Assembly: GCF_008831285.2 (NCBI RefSeq)
Contig: NC_045138.2
Coordinates: 15,285,934 to 15,349,933 of the forward strand
Source: Nymphaea colorata
Taxonomy: Eukaryota > Streptophyta > Magnoliopsida > Nymphaeales > Nymphaeaceae
DNA: 64,000 nucleotides
Reading direction: 5' to 3'
Made by a program: the position numbers and the translations under genes. The first letter of the stretch is position 1. Each line of letters opens with the position of its first letter. Under the pieces are notes generated by a model, which saw only the letters and a list, made by a program, of their open reading frames with translations, was not told the DNA's origin and did not search any database. Below, in pieces: positions 44,544 through 58,487 of this stretch.

Positions 44544-47500
44544 CTTCCTTCTTTCAAACCTCATTTAATGAACATCGGGTTCAGCGCACGAGAACGAGAG
44601 GTGAAATGTCATCCCCTTCTTCCGTTCTGAAGTTACTTGGAGATCTAAGAGAAGGTGATGATAATGGTGATTTTATAATGAACATTGACTTGACTTTGAG
44701 TAGGTCATGCAGTAGTACACTTTGACGTAACCTTGTTTTATTTCTCTACCGTGCTTCAAAATGCGACAAAAAATACGAAAAATCCAAACGTTTTCATGTC
44801 TTTTCTGGGAGGCCAAAAGGTGCCCAACTTTTCTTCCACATTCAAACAGCCAAACAGGTACACCTTTAAAATGAGGGTTTATATGATTATTCATAATCGA
44901 ACAGACTTTCAGTGTCCAAGAACGAAGTGATATGGGTTCCATGCAACGGGGAAGTTTTTTATCATAAGAATTTGAATCTGTTATTGTACTTTCAACATAG
45001 TCGACTGACTGAAGTTCGATCTGTTTTTCACCATAGATGAACTTTTACAGGCAAACAGACATGAAAACAATCTCAACTTACCATTTTGTGAATTGTAAAA
45101 CCAGCTTATAAGCGCGATTAATCGTAAAATCATGTTGCACACAAATTACGTAAATTTACTGATTAGTTTAATACTGAAACCAGGTTTCTAACATTGTTTT
45201 CTATATCTTCGCGCTGACAGGCCAAGTTGTAATTGCCAGGAAAGAAAAGAAAACATATAGATAGTCAGACAAGCAACAGTGCATTAAATAAATATAAGTA
45301 GGTTGATATTTGTTGCGGTCCTGGTTGAATGAGTTTCATTGGTGTGCATGAGAAAGTAGTTTAATGCAGGGTACACAGAATTAGGTAATCTGCTGTGTCA
45401 CTAGTGACTAGCTACGTATTCATTGTATGAAAAATAGATTAATTATTGCAATAACTTTCCTTTTCATATAGTTCTTAGTGGATATTCAAATCCCACTTGC
45501 ATGCTAGTTTGGCTAACTCCCACATCCGAGCCCCAAACTCCTGCCTCCCCACAAAACCACGCACCATGGGAGAGGATCCCTTCCCATTTCATGAGAAAAC
45601 AGGCCTTTTTCTCAGGGAAAAAGTGGAACTTTTGCACGGAACGTGTGAAAAGCAGTCGTGGGAAAAGCATGGAATTCCTATTTTCCTGGAAGAGGAAAAT
45701 CCTTTCCTGCTGCATAAGTCGCTTCTACAATTTCTTTGGGATCCTTTTCAAGGAAATGTTCAAGTGTTCCCTTGCAAGGCTTTGCAAGCTTTCAGGAAGG
45801 CCGCCTTCCTTGACGGTAGAGAAATTTACGCGACCCAGTCAATCTGAACCGGATAACTAGAGTTTCGGTTGGATTTGGATTAGTATTACTAACTGGATTT
45901 GGAACCAATATGCAGATTTAAATATAAGCAATCCAAATTTCTCTCTATATTCAATACGGCTTCACGTAAATATTATTGGATTTTAAACTAGTCGGAGTAA
46001 GTTTTAGACTTAGAAACTCATATTCGGGTTTGAATATGAACCGAAATCCGATTGAATCCCGGCTCTCGTGTGCCTTCGAAAAAGAGAGGGAGAGGGAGTT
46101 CTTCAATTATGAGACAATGGTGGATTTCAGGGGTCCATAGATCTTTGAAAGGAACAACACTTGAAAAAGAAAGAAACGAGAAATTGCTGGGGAAGTCCGC
46201 CAACAGTATAATTTCCACTGTTTCTGAAGCTATACTTTCTTCATTCGTTATGATTGGCATTCTCCCATCAGAAGAAAAGGGAAGAAATAGTTGGCACCAC
46301 CAATCACCACTGTTTCTGATGCCACAAACTTCACATCTCTGGGCAAAATCATATCCAATGACATGGAAACAACAAAAATGATATTGGGTAAACTATTCCT
46401 GTGTAACTCCTCAAAAGGATACTGCAAGGGACATGACATAAATTGTAAAGTTGTTCTTCAACTTGTCCACGACACGAATTCACCATTCGATTTGAATATC
46501 TGAGGATGCGTGATAGACTATGGTATAATGATTAGGTGAACCACTTTTGGAGCGAAGATAGTCTACTAAATTGTCATCTTCCTTCATTCGTTGGGAATAA
46601 AATTTGCAATATGGTCACTCTTTGGCAATATGAATCATTTGGAACATAATTGATGCATATTAGTTCCGCACTGGATCTATTACAGGATCAAGTGGGATTT
46701 GCATTGGTTAATCTGCTTGGAAAATGTGGCCGTAGCAATTCAGAATGAATTGATGGAACAATGGATGATAATTCGGTAACACCCACGACCGCTAAAAAGA
46801 ATTTTTTGTTTCTCATACTCCAACCACATTGGAGTTCTAAGCGAAAGGGGTGAAATATCGCAAGCAATTGGTGAAATAAATCAACAATATGTTCACAAGT
46901 AGGAGAACATAATACATTAATTTGGAAGTTTTTAACAGAACTAAATCCTGTTTTAATGAAGGTAGAGCTTGTGAGGTAGAAGAGATAAATTCAAGAAGTT
47001 GAATGGAAACTCATATGACTAAAGAACTCATGGAGAAACATGACCTTCTCGATGGTCATTAATGAATATTGGCAACGGTATTTGGGCAACAGCAGACAGG
47101 GTCAGACTTAGTTGTGCCTACTGTACCATCAAATGAAGCTTCTGATGTTTCAGGCTTTGCCAATATGTGTGTGTTGTAGAGGGGGAGAGAGAGAAAGAGA
47201 GAGGAAGCTTAGTGTGGGATGTATGAAGAACTTGTCAGATGATGACTTGATCCTTGTAGTTGAAAGAAAATGGGTTTAGTGTATTGAAAGATATGGGTTC
47301 ATGCCCTTATTAAAGAGCATCTTTTATAAAGTTATTTTTGAAATCTTCAATAATAAGTCTCCAGAAAGTGAATCACCAACATTGGTTTACCTTATAGTAG
47401 AAAAAAGCCCAAACTGCAAACTAGGATGATAGGTTGTGAACCGTTGGGTTCAAAGCAATGGAAAGGCTTATAATGTGAACAAGCTAAAGATGGAAACAGA

Positions 47501-50500
47501 ACGCAAGTAAAAGTTTTGAAACATTCTTTGCCGAAGAATAAACCACTGCCACTGTATATTTAACCAAACTCCACTGTGTATTTTGCAGAGAGAAGAAAGG
47601 CATACTGCAGAATTGAGGGTAGGCAGCCATGGAACCCTTCAAGGAACTGTTCTGGTTATATATAAAGCAGTTCCAACAATGAGTTCTGATATTTGGGAGA
47701 AAGTAGCATTGAAAATAAGTTGTGATACATTTCCATTCCCGAAACCATATTTCAACACCATCATATATTCATAAGTAGGCAGCCATTGGCTCTGGTGCAG
47801 CTTCATCGCTTTCTAACATGTTAGAGATGTTCTTCAGGTCGCCCTGTTGTAGGGCTTGAAACTCTGTAAATTTAGACCATCATGCTTTGTCAAAACATGG
47901 AAACCACATATATAACTACTATACATTTGATTCAGCCAAACTATCAGTATACTGATGATAGTACACAGGCAATCGTAAGGAGAGATTCTTTTGTGTTTGG
48001 GTGATACAGGAAGTAGAAACAGGCGACAACCTGATCTCAGTTCACTCAGACGTTCCAATAATGAAAAAAATATTTTTATCGCCGGAGTTGCTGGAACCAT
48101 GAAAGTTTAAGCCGATGCTGGTTTAGCAGAAGGAAACACTTGCCTCTGAAACCAATGAATGCTTGTGAGGACCAAAGCAGACTGGGAAATGCATGTGCAT
48201 CTGTTTTTTGGACAAGACATGTGCTTGAGGAACTGTATAGGATGAGAAGTAGTGATTCTGTGTGCGCGTTTTGGTCTCCACACAGAAATGTTGAAGGCAT
48301 GAAAAGGATGCACATGCTTCATTCTTACTGATCATGCTGCATCTGTCATTGTATAATAGACTATAGGCCTGTAAGCCATGGTGGTCGGGCTCATTCAGGG
48401 CTTCTCTTTTAAGAATTACTAGACTCATTAAGTACTGGTTCACTATCATGAATAAAATTAATGAAAATAATAACAATTAGACACATAAGACGCTGGATTT
48501 AGGTAATCAAACGTACGTAGGCAAGAGTCCTCATGCTTAAACAATTGAACACCAAGTCCAGGTCCGGGGTTGCACGGATCAGACACATATCAGCCATGTG
48601 CATCAAGACTCCTACAAAGTATTGTACAGCAAAAAATTGACAAGGATAATATCAGATCCTACCTGATTGCGACCCTAAATCCCATTAAGGGTGAAAAGGA
48701 TTGGTATTGATCAGATATATGGTCCATTATCTAGACATTCTCACCACATAATCTGATTGGAGTTAGATTGTTATTTAAACTAAGATTCATTTGGTGCCGA
48801 ATCAAAATCAGATTCCATTTTTTACATGTTAATTGTATGTGTGTCTACACCTTTTGTCATATCCAACAAAATTTTGGATTGGGATTTGGTAAGAGTTTGT
48901 CAGATTTCTCAAGTTTAAGTGATACCATTTGGGGACATAATTAGATTCAGACGCAACAGGATCTGTTTTCTTGATTCAGTATTCCTATGCATGTGGTGTC
49001 TTGAACAGAAGTTGCTAGAATTGCGACACCCACAGTCATCTTATCATTGTTTCTGATTATAAGCAGCTCCACTATTAACTTGACTAAAGCACTACCCATT
49101 ACAAACTACTTCATTTGAGACAAACGAGATTTGCATCATCCAAACAGGATTTTGATTGGATGCATCAATGAGACAACACCTAATTTTGTGTAAGATGAAC
49201 TCTTGGGAGCCTTTTGTCACAAAAGCTACCAAACCAAAAGTTGTTTCCAAGCTTGTTGAAACTTGAAAGAATAGGAAGCATATGTTTTACTAGATCATCC
49301 CGTCGAGTTTCCGCAGAACCTTAGCGGATCATGCGATGGTTCACGTTTCATATATTGAAATGAGATTCAATCTTTGCAAATCTTAAGTTCGATCTCGTAA
49401 CCTGGTGGATGGAGCTTTCATTAGCCCAAAGATGTCTATTTTAAGTACTAAATATGTCATCATACAACTCAAATATTTGATGAAAGTGCATGCCCCCCTT
49501 TGTATGTATATTCCTACTCATATGTCCCCACTGCTTCATCATTCCTTGTCATTTTCTCCAGCATCCCCTTCATTGTGTTCCGTGAACATTTTCCTCATTC
49601 CATAAAGGCAAACTTTTCACTTTTTCATTTTCCATTATTGTTTCTGCTTACTGCATATTGGACCAAGAAAAAGAATGCCCATAAAAGTTTATCAGGATAG
49701 GGTGAACCAGTGGTGCTCTTTCGCAGGAAATTACGGTTCAATTTTCATAGGTCTCACTCTTTGTGCAATTGCCGGACAACTCGGAGTCATCGAAAGCGAA
49801 TCCGAAGGGTTTACTGTTGCTCTCAAGAGGGTTTAACTCTAGATTCCTATCCAATCTCAGTTTAAACCAAAGGATTTCAAAAGAAATGTTGTCTGATAAA
49901 GAAGCAATGTGGACATAATTCCACTACCTTTAGATCTTAAGTAGGCTGTCAACTTGTCATTCTAAAGCTATGAACTTTTTCCAAAAGTTGGATAACCAAA
50001 CACTATTGACCTCTCCTTTATCACATGTTTCAAACATAGTGCTTTGGCCCACATGCCACCTAATATAAGAAAAAGTTGGATTTTGCAAATCAAACAATCT
50101 TCAATTCCCAAAGCTCTCATTTAAAAGTTAAAATCCCCATTTTAATTGACTTGTTAGATGTAAAAAAGGCAAATTGTGCTGTAGATGGGTCAGCAACAAT
50201 TGACTGATCGATGGATCGGATCCGTCGTTGCCGGAATCAAGATAAAAGTTGCTCCTATAAAACAGAAACGAGTGAGAAACTGCGATTGAATCCAAATTAA
50301 AAGGATTTATGGCATTAATGAATCAAATAACAGATGCCCAAAAAACTTTTACGTGTAAAAATCATATCCAGATCCCAAATGTAGTAAAAACAAAAAATGC
50401 CCAGCATTGGATGCCATAGTTAGGATCCTTATCCAGATAATGGCATGTAGAAAGGTATCAAATGCAACATATACAATCACATTATTGGAAGAACCAATAT

Positions 50501-53500
50501 AGAGGCTTCCTAGAGGCAAAGCTGTAAGAGAATCCAACTATATTTTGCATGTTCCTCTAAAGAGAATGATGTCAGGGGAAACAGGGGATGCCCCATATCG
50601 GTTTTACTTTATTTGGGACCCAACTCTTTGATCCATTCATCAGCAGATGATCATGTACATTCCTAAACTTGGGTTTCCCTTTTGTCCTAGAACATGCCTT
50701 TTTCTCCCTCTAGCTCTGGCTCTTGTGTCTTTTAAGTTATCAGACTGACGTCACCTTTTTGTGCGTGAAAGACCGGTCGGATCCAGTTTCGGTTCAAGAT
50801 CCAGAATCGGACAATGGTTCTTTCATCAGGTTCAGACCCGGATTCCATTGCCTCTGTGGATGGTCAGGACATGAGCTGGATCGGACCCCCCAGCACAGTT
50901 ATCATGAACCGGAAGGTTCAAAATCCATGGGTTTCGTCTCCGGGTTTCGAGGTGGTACACGCAATATAATCATGTAGATGAACCGAAGGAACTTTTTAAT
51001 CTTTAGATATTTAGAAAATATAATATACAAATCAGACTTTCGTGATTAGTTTTTCTTTAATCTAAAGTTGTGGACAGGATGAATTTCGGACAATTGGGTT
51101 CATAAAAAAACATATGTATTGAATAACGTGTTTGGATGCATAAGGAGAAAGCAAGACATAGGAAAACAATGTCACACCTTGCATCAAACTTTGTTGGCTT
51201 AGAAAATTATAACTTTTTCTTCAAAAGAGCATGTTGTAAAATATGTTTTTATGATCCATTTGCACTATCAAAATCAAGTGAAATTATGGCTTAGCAGCAT
51301 AAGGGGTACACCACAAAGTCTCTTTTTCAATACATACATGTACGCGTGCAATTGTGTCATCTTTGCGGGTTTACAAAGACACCCAGCTCACTTGTGAGGT
51401 TGTTTGATCTACTGTGATGGATGGCTAAGAGAAAAACAAGAATGAAAATGTGTGAACTAATACTAGATAACAAGAATTCTCATTATTTGTTTTTCTATCA
51501 ATAGTCCATCGTAATGGATAAGATGACTTTCATGAGCGAACCAGTGACTCTAGATAGTCCGAATCATCATTTAAACAAAGCTTTAAATTTTGTCCTTTCC
51601 CTTTTGTTTCTTTTAGACGGCAGTCACATTTGAATTGAGATATGATTCAATTGAATATGAATCAATCTAATGTTCCGAACTTTTTTTTCTTTTAAACTCT
51701 ATTCGATTCAAACAACAAAGTTAGCGCCAGCGATCGGTAAGATCAGTTGTGCAATAGTATAAAGCATTTAACGAATAGTTAAAGTTTAAGCTCAAAAAGG
51801 AACAGTTGTGTGACCGTTACGAGCAATGGAAAAGGCTTCAAGATAAATGCCTTTCTTCATTCCATCACTTCTTTTCCCATGAGTACTTTGGGTTATCAAT
51901 TCTTTTGGAGCTCACTTTTTGGTCTAACAAGATATCTATTACCTTTGACTGGCTCTCCAAAAGAAGAGAAGAAAACCAGAAAAAAAAAAGGAAAAGAAAA
52001 GCCCAAAAAAACATGATCAAAAGGGAAAAGGAAAAAGAAAATATGCCCACATACCTTGGTTTCTGAACCAGCTTCCTAAGGGCATTTCTGTCTTATCAAG
52101 CGTCATATTATTTCTTTTACCATGACTGTGGATAGTATTTGGTCGAAGGTATGGAACTAACGAGAAATGCGTCCTCTGCTTACATATTTTCTTGAATTTG
52201 TTCTGAAACTAAACCATATAATTGCGGTCATGCGTGCAAACGTGTCTTCAATTTAGTTTTTGCAAATAGAAGATCTAATATATATATATAAGAGAAAGAG
52301 AGAGAGAACTAAATGGTGTTGCGTATGTATCAGCTTGCAGTCGTCTCCTCAATTCTTAAAAATATAATGTCCTTCAATAGTTTCTAGATTCAATAAAACC
52401 CTTTTCGTTAAAAGTCATGTTTTAGATTACATTTTTATGAAACGAAATCATGATTTTTTAACTCGTCAAGTTTTGATATATTGGGAGCCACAGCTTTCTC
52501 AATGGTTTTCCTTAATGCACTTTCAAATCATGTTATTCAAAAGTTCTATCTTTGATCGCGTTATTTTAAGATAGGGGCATTAGAATACATGTATTTATGC
52601 ATGTATTATAATATTTTGGTAGTTCAAGACGTTGGGAAAGATGGGTTTTGGAAAAAAATAGTAAAAAGGACGCAGGCATGATGATTGAGGAATGAATAAA
52701 ATCTCTCTCGTTACTTGTGTAGGGCCATCCGCTGCCGTGTTTGTACAGGGAGCGTTAACCAATGGAGCTCCATTCTCCTAAGCATATGATCGACCACGCT
52801 CTCCACCGTGATTTCATGCGGTAGCAGAGGACACGAGATCCGACTCAAACAAGAAGAAACATAACGCATTGGTCGTATGTATATATATTAAAAATGAATC
52901 GCCCTCAATAGAATTGTGATCCACATCAGGTACCCTTGTCATGTTTTAGAACTGTTTTACAGCACAACGGGCGACCTAATTTGCCGGGTAAAGTTTCAAA
53001 TTCTAAGTATGTTGGCGCTTTTCTCTTCCAAGATTCAAAATCTTACTTTCTCCGATTCAAGACAAAGGATTTGAATCGATTCGGTCACTTTTTCGAACCC
53101 GATTTCTAACAAGACATCGGTTTCTGGCCCTACCCGCGGCCACTTTGGGGATTAATTATCTTCGGATCATATGCAAAATGTTGCTGCGCCTTTGGTGCGA
53201 AAAGAGAAAAACTTTTACCGGATTAAATTAATGAGAACGTATCTCCCTTTGTTGCACCATCAACAAGATATCCATGAGACGATCATTTCCCCTTTATTCC
53301 TTCTCCTTTTGGGGTACACACTTCCCGAACACCGTGACCGGACCTCCCAGCGCCCCTTTTCATGTACCTGACCAAATGGAAGTGGGTGAATATACCAAAA
53401 CAGCCCTCGCCTTTGCAGTCAAAGACATTTTTCAGATGGACGCACTGGAGTCCAGCCAGGACCATGGAAGCATGCTAACTGTCTCGGCTTTTGGGCTTTT

Positions 53501-54936
53501 GAAATTTGGGTGTTGGCCCACTGTCTTTGCGTTGCGGGTCCTCCTTTTCCTCTTTAAGATCAACGGTGTTCCGATAGAACACACTCTTAGGAGAGATTAA
53601 AGGTCAAGTTCCGATATAATGTCTTTAACCTTTTGGTTTATTTGGAGTAGTTTAGTTGCTTGATTAACTTGTCTATGAAGATGAGAAGTTTGTTCTCTAC
53701 AAAAGCTATTCAATTGTAGTAAAAGGATCTTGGAGAGCTTCGACATCAAGATTTTGATTGGATTTGGAGAGGTTCAACGGAATTTTTTTTTTAAAATTTT
53801 GCTTGTACATCATCCCTTTGAAATAAATATATAAAAAATCACCCCAAAGGGCGTAGCATAAATGACTGGACAGACAGACACTGCGTTTGAAGTGTGTCAT
53901 CGGTTTGATTTCTATAGGTGATATTTCTTAAATCCGTAAATGGTGGTGGGATTGAGATACTTTTTGATAAGTGTACCATACTTCACTCAAGTCGTGTTGG
54001 CTTGCGTGACCAATTGTTGCACACAAACCCATACGATTTGCTTATTGATACATTGTTGCTTCGTAGTGAATCATTTTCTTAATGTGCATACTGATGCCTC
54101 TTAAACGTCAAATATTTGATGTATTGATGGTCGTTAGTGAGAAATTTTTGGCTGATCTGCCACTGCTTCGGCGGCGTGTTTGCATGTTGATTGGATGTCA
54201 TGACAGACATGCTAGTCCCAGACTTACAGTCATGAAAAAAAGTTTCGCTTAAAGCACTCCTTCCGGACACCTATTTCTTGCCTTACCGTCATGAAAGTCA
54301 GTCTTGCATAACTGTCTCACTCTATAGCGACACTCCGTGGTGTTTGATTGTGGAGATGTACTTTTTGAGACAAAACGTCTCCAAAGTGCGTTACTAAACA
54401 CCTCCATCCACCCCCATCAAACATGCCCTTGCTCACACCTAATCATGTATTTTTGAAGTAGATGAATTGCGTCTAAGTGGGTAATTGCCTTAAAGCATAT
54501 AAACTAAAAGAAGATTAAAGCTCCGTAACTACGATATGCATCCGTTTCTTATAGTAAAGGAGGGGCAAAAACTATCGATCGGATTCACATCTATCGGTGT
54601 AAACGGTTTGAATATAGGTTAGACTTAAACTCAAGGCCTTTTCTTAAAAGATCGAATGTGAATCCAGCTAACACAAGATACCGACATTGTTAGGCAATTG
54701 GGTCAAATCTTTATAAAGTTATAGACTTATGCTTAGCTCGGATTTGAACTCAATTGTGAAATTGTGTGTCATACCTAATCAATAATCATACCTGGTTTTC
54801 AGATCTGCTAAATTATTTCATTCCAACTCATTCACAACCCTTATATTTCAACATTTAACAAGGAAATTCACCAAAAATGTCATTAAATTTCAGCACCGCC
54901 CTGTACGGCAATAGTGTGTGTATATATATATATATA
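44544..54936. other. Long gene-poor region
   Basis: I find no gene I can support in these 10 kb. There are only frames under about 120 codons without recognisable domains. Seen features are a degenerate GGATTTGGATT word block at about 45850-46080, a GA tract at about 47178-47206, a GGATCC/GAACCGG-rich stretch at 50770-50950, and a possible foldback near 54338-54428 with TGTTTGAT ends. Ends of old elements may be present but are too degraded to name. Confidence 0.5.
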
Positions 54937-54940
54937 TATA
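54917..54940. repeat. (TA)n microsatellite at the left edge of the TRIM-like element
   Basis: A TGTGTG then TATATA run that has replaced or invaded the expected TG start of the left terminal repeat. Confidence 0.85.
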
Positions 54941-55300
54941 ACACCCAAAACATTTAGTCTCGTATTGAACATTATGAGAGATCTTCAAGAGCTTATAGAG
55001 AGAGTTTCTGAATAGATGGTTGTCCTGATTCCTAACCTTTTTGAGGTTGGAGCCAAAACTGCTAGGAGACAGGTTGGGATCCGCCGAACCAAGCACCTAA
55101 GCCCAAGAGTGGGTCAAGTTGTTACTATGGTATCAGAGTCGGTTCAACACTCGGATCTAAGGTCTCACACATGCGGACGCGTGTGCCTTAAGGAGGGTGG
55201 ATTGTAACACCCCAAAAGTTTAGTCTCGTATTGAAGGTTGTAAGAAATCTTCAATATGGGATCAGGCGCCCGACCCCAGGAGTGGGTCGAGTTGTTATAT
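54937..55300 (+). mobile_element. TRIM-like miniature LTR retrotransposon remnant
   Basis: A left terminal repeat (about 54937-55127) is followed by TGGTATCAGAG (55128-55138), the usual primer-binding site matching initiator tRNA-Met in plant LTR elements. About 75 internal bases end in a purine-rich AAGGAGGGTGGA, like a polypurine tract. Immediately after comes the right repeat, beginning TGTAACACCCC (55203-about 55298). Both repeats share AACACCC(C)AAAA..TTTAGTCTCGTATTGAA and GAGTGGGTC(A/G)AGTTGTTA. The right repeat lacks about 90 internal bases present in the left. No protein is encoded. Tiny LTRs with PBS and PPT and no genes define TRIM elements. Confidence 0.75.
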
Positions 55301-56593
55301 TAGCTGGGTTCCTCATCATATAAAATAAATTAATCACCCTTAACTTGTCCCATCAGCAAACCATGGAAGAGCCACTGCGGCAACCATATGTACAAAATTA
55401 TCAACCTCATGTGGCCAATGCGGAGCAGTCTACAATCTGAACACCAACACACCAAATTAGAAAACTGGTGTTGGCAGAAAGTAACTTATGTTGATGTGAT
55501 ACTTATGAGAGATAGTCTATTCAAAGCAAATTCACTTTGGAAAAGCTTCAAAATTCATTTTAAACTGGTCATTATTTAACTTTTTAAAAGTAGAAATTTA
55601 TTAAAACCAGATGCCCTTGTCCTGTTATACATTAATGCTTGTCCTGTGGATATGCCCTAATGCATCCCAAGTGGGGGATGAGGAAATCAGGAAGGTGGAA
55701 GTCCCAAGTTCAATTGGCAAGAAAACAAAATGGCATATGCTTTCTTTTCTTTTATAATTTTTTTGTTCATATTAAACAAGAGATAGAGCCAACCGAAGAA
55801 GGACCCAAGCTCTCCCTCTTTCTCTTAGAGTTTAAGGCTGCTTCTAGACTTGGGTAGATGTGTGTGTAATATTTGCAATTTGAAGTAGTGTGCTAACAAG
55901 AAAGAAAGAGAGAAAGGGATAGAGAAAGAAGCAATGATTGGAATAGAGAAGAGTAGGAAGAGTACCAAGGAGACGAACCATCTCTTAAAACACTCTTCTT
56001 CATGCGCAGCAGAGCGAAAATCAAGCAAAGAATATAAACGATCATCTCAATCAATTAGAAAGAGATAATATCTCAGCTGGTCATAAAAACCTAGTAGATA
56101 TTGACAATTGCAACAGAAAATGTAAAAATTATTTGTGTTGTATAAATGAAGGTTCTGCGTCGCGAATTTCAAAATTTTCACCTTCATCATATTAAAACCT
56201 TAATCTTTGTTTCTTACTGTCACTTAATTTTAACACATTAAACGAGAGAGAGAGAGAGAGAGAGTAGATTTTTCACGTACATGCAAGTGCGTGTGTGGTG
56301 GAGGGAAGGAGGGTGGCCCAGCAACTAAGTGGCGCGTAAGAAGCCATGAAATGCGGTGGAAATTGCCACAACATTTCACTTGGAAGGCAATTGCAAGTTA
56401 AGTTCCTAAAGGGTGAAGGCTGAATGGAGCCACCAGCACATCCATCGTCACATTCCATCCTTGTGCCCATCAGGGAAAAAGATGGCGTACGTACTGTCCT
56501 CATCCTTTTAATGGGGTTATGGATTATGGAAGCCATGAGAAAGTCTATCGGAGTAGTTAACTACATAGCTTCTGTTGCAAAAAGCCATTTCTG

Positions 56594-56638
<45 letters not shown>

Positions 56639-56639
56639 C

Positions 56640-56705
<66 letters not shown>

Positions 56706-58421
56706 CATACCAAATTAAACGTAACATAGCTCTAGAAATTGAACAAATTTTCGACATTCATACATAACAAAATTTTGGAAATTTGACACAAAATTCAAGA
56801 GGTTTTAACCTTTCTGCTTTAGGAAATCAAGAGTATGGGTTTCTATTTGAGCGTCTGTCTGAGAAGATCCAGTATAATCTTTCAGCCCTTAATATTTCTT
56901 CAATCTCTGACCGTTTCTTTTTTTATGATGAGAAAAACCAGTAAGGCTGCCTTCTAGATGTATTGAAATACAAATCGAGTAAAACATGTTTAGCACAGTC
57001 CCGTCTGGTTGACTTCCCACGAACACAGACCTAATGCTCTTCAATATCGTCAAAGAAGTAGAAGACGAACAAGAAGAAGAAATAAAGGCTAAAAGATGAT
57101 GGAACTGTGAATTATACTGTTTATGGAAGACGAAAACGCACTAGGAATTATGGAATCAGGCAAGAATCAACTCCTCCTTTTTGTGAGAAGATTGCCTTCA
57201 GTGGTTTTCTCTAACATCATTGGGTGTTGATCACAACTTGAAACTTTCGAGATAATTTCAAAAGAAGGCGTGCTTTTTTGGCTAAACTCTAAACGCGGGC
57301 CTATTTTGAAAAGAAAATGAAGAACCTGGTTTGTTTCTTGTTTTCTACATCTCTTCAAGAAAGATCAACACGCTGGAGGCTGATGCTGATTCATGAAGTT
57401 GGTGAATTCTGTATGTATTACTCTTGCAGGTTAAACGTGCAAGGAATCCAAGAAAATAAGTCCCTTGTTTGAGAAGTCCCGCCTTCATTAGTTCTACCAA
57501 AATGAAATCACTTGCATGAATTAAGAACCAACTTGAGGTTTTTAATCATTTTCTGTCAGATTGTTCCGACGGGCTTTTTGACTGGCACAGCGTAATGCAG
57601 TAAATACAGGATCTTTTCCATTTTCATGATTAACAGGAGATGAGAGGCAGCACACAGTGCTTGAAAAGATTGAAGGTAAAGCCACCATCCAGGAGCTTCT
57701 TTGGATACTTTGAGTTTCAAACTGGTTTTCATGATAAGCAGGAAAAGTTTTTTCCATTTTTCCGCCTAATAATGGCCGAAATTTGCAGGTCATTTTTGAC
57801 AATTCAAGAAAGCCAAATTGCGGAAACTTTTTCCTTTGCATATCATCTGTCTTTGATAATTCTGTAGTTCAAAAGATGGCACGAGGGTACTTTTATTTGT
57901 ACCAAGATGCATAAATGTCATCATGTTTTTATGTCATAAATGCAACGCAAACCAGTGTGCAGATATCAGACACTTGAAATGCTAAAATTTTCAGGGAAAA
58001 CTTTCTGATACATAAAGATGAAATTTTCTTGATTAATAAGTAATAAAGAACCCAATGTCTTCTTAAATACATCATTTATGTTTTTCAAAAAGAAAACAAC
58101 AATATTTGTCACTATTCTAGAGAGAGAGAGAGAGAGAGAAAAGAGGGCAAAGAAGGCAAAGTAGCTTGTCCTCACATGCCTACCACTTTCCACTACAAAA
58201 TCAACTTTGGACCCACATTTTAAAGGAAAAATTGAAAAAGGCAAAAGATGAGAGGGGAAAAAAAAAGGTAGAATCCTTCTCCTCTCTGATGAAGAAAAGC
58301 ACACACTCCCACAAATCCAAAACCCACTTAAAAGCTCCTCCAACACCAACATCCTAGAAACCTTCAAACTCTCTCCCTCTCTCTCCATCTTCCATTTCCC
58401 TCACCTAGCTCATGTCTAGGC
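55301..58421. other. Intergenic upstream of the SMXL gene
   Basis: No gene is recognised. It contains (GA)n at about 56245-56263, a long TA/CATATA tract at 56594-56688 running into GA (56689-56705), and (GA)n at about 58119-58139. The last several hundred bases are the probable promoter and leader of the SMXL gene. Confidence 0.5.
56594..56705. repeat. Compound (TA)n/(CATATATATA)n/(GA)n microsatellite
   Basis: About 95 bases of TA interrupted by GTA and CATA units, then 16 bases of GA. The TA part is self-complementary. Confidence 0.95.
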
Positions 58422-58484
58422 GATACGCAGCCTGATCTCTCTCTTTCTCACATGTCCGAAGATCAGCAACAACAAAGACAGTGA
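58422..58484 (+). promoter_or_regulatory. Two upstream ORFs in the SMXL leader
   Basis: ATG at 58422 opens a 7-codon ORF (MSRRYAA) that ends at 58445. ATG at 58452 opens a 10-codon ORF (MSEDQQQQRQ) that ends at 58484, three bases before the main ATG and in the same frame. If the transcript includes them, they could dampen translation or allow reinitiation. Confidence 0.5.
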
Positions 58485-58487
58485 ACC

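Noticed and set aside
45497-46503. Several frames of 100-120 codons on both strands
   Set aside because: Overlapping, mutually exclusive and without recognisable motifs; part of the block holds the degenerate word repeat.
54338-54428. Possible small MITE with TGTTTGAT ends
   Set aside because: The arms match only loosely and no clear target-site duplication was found.
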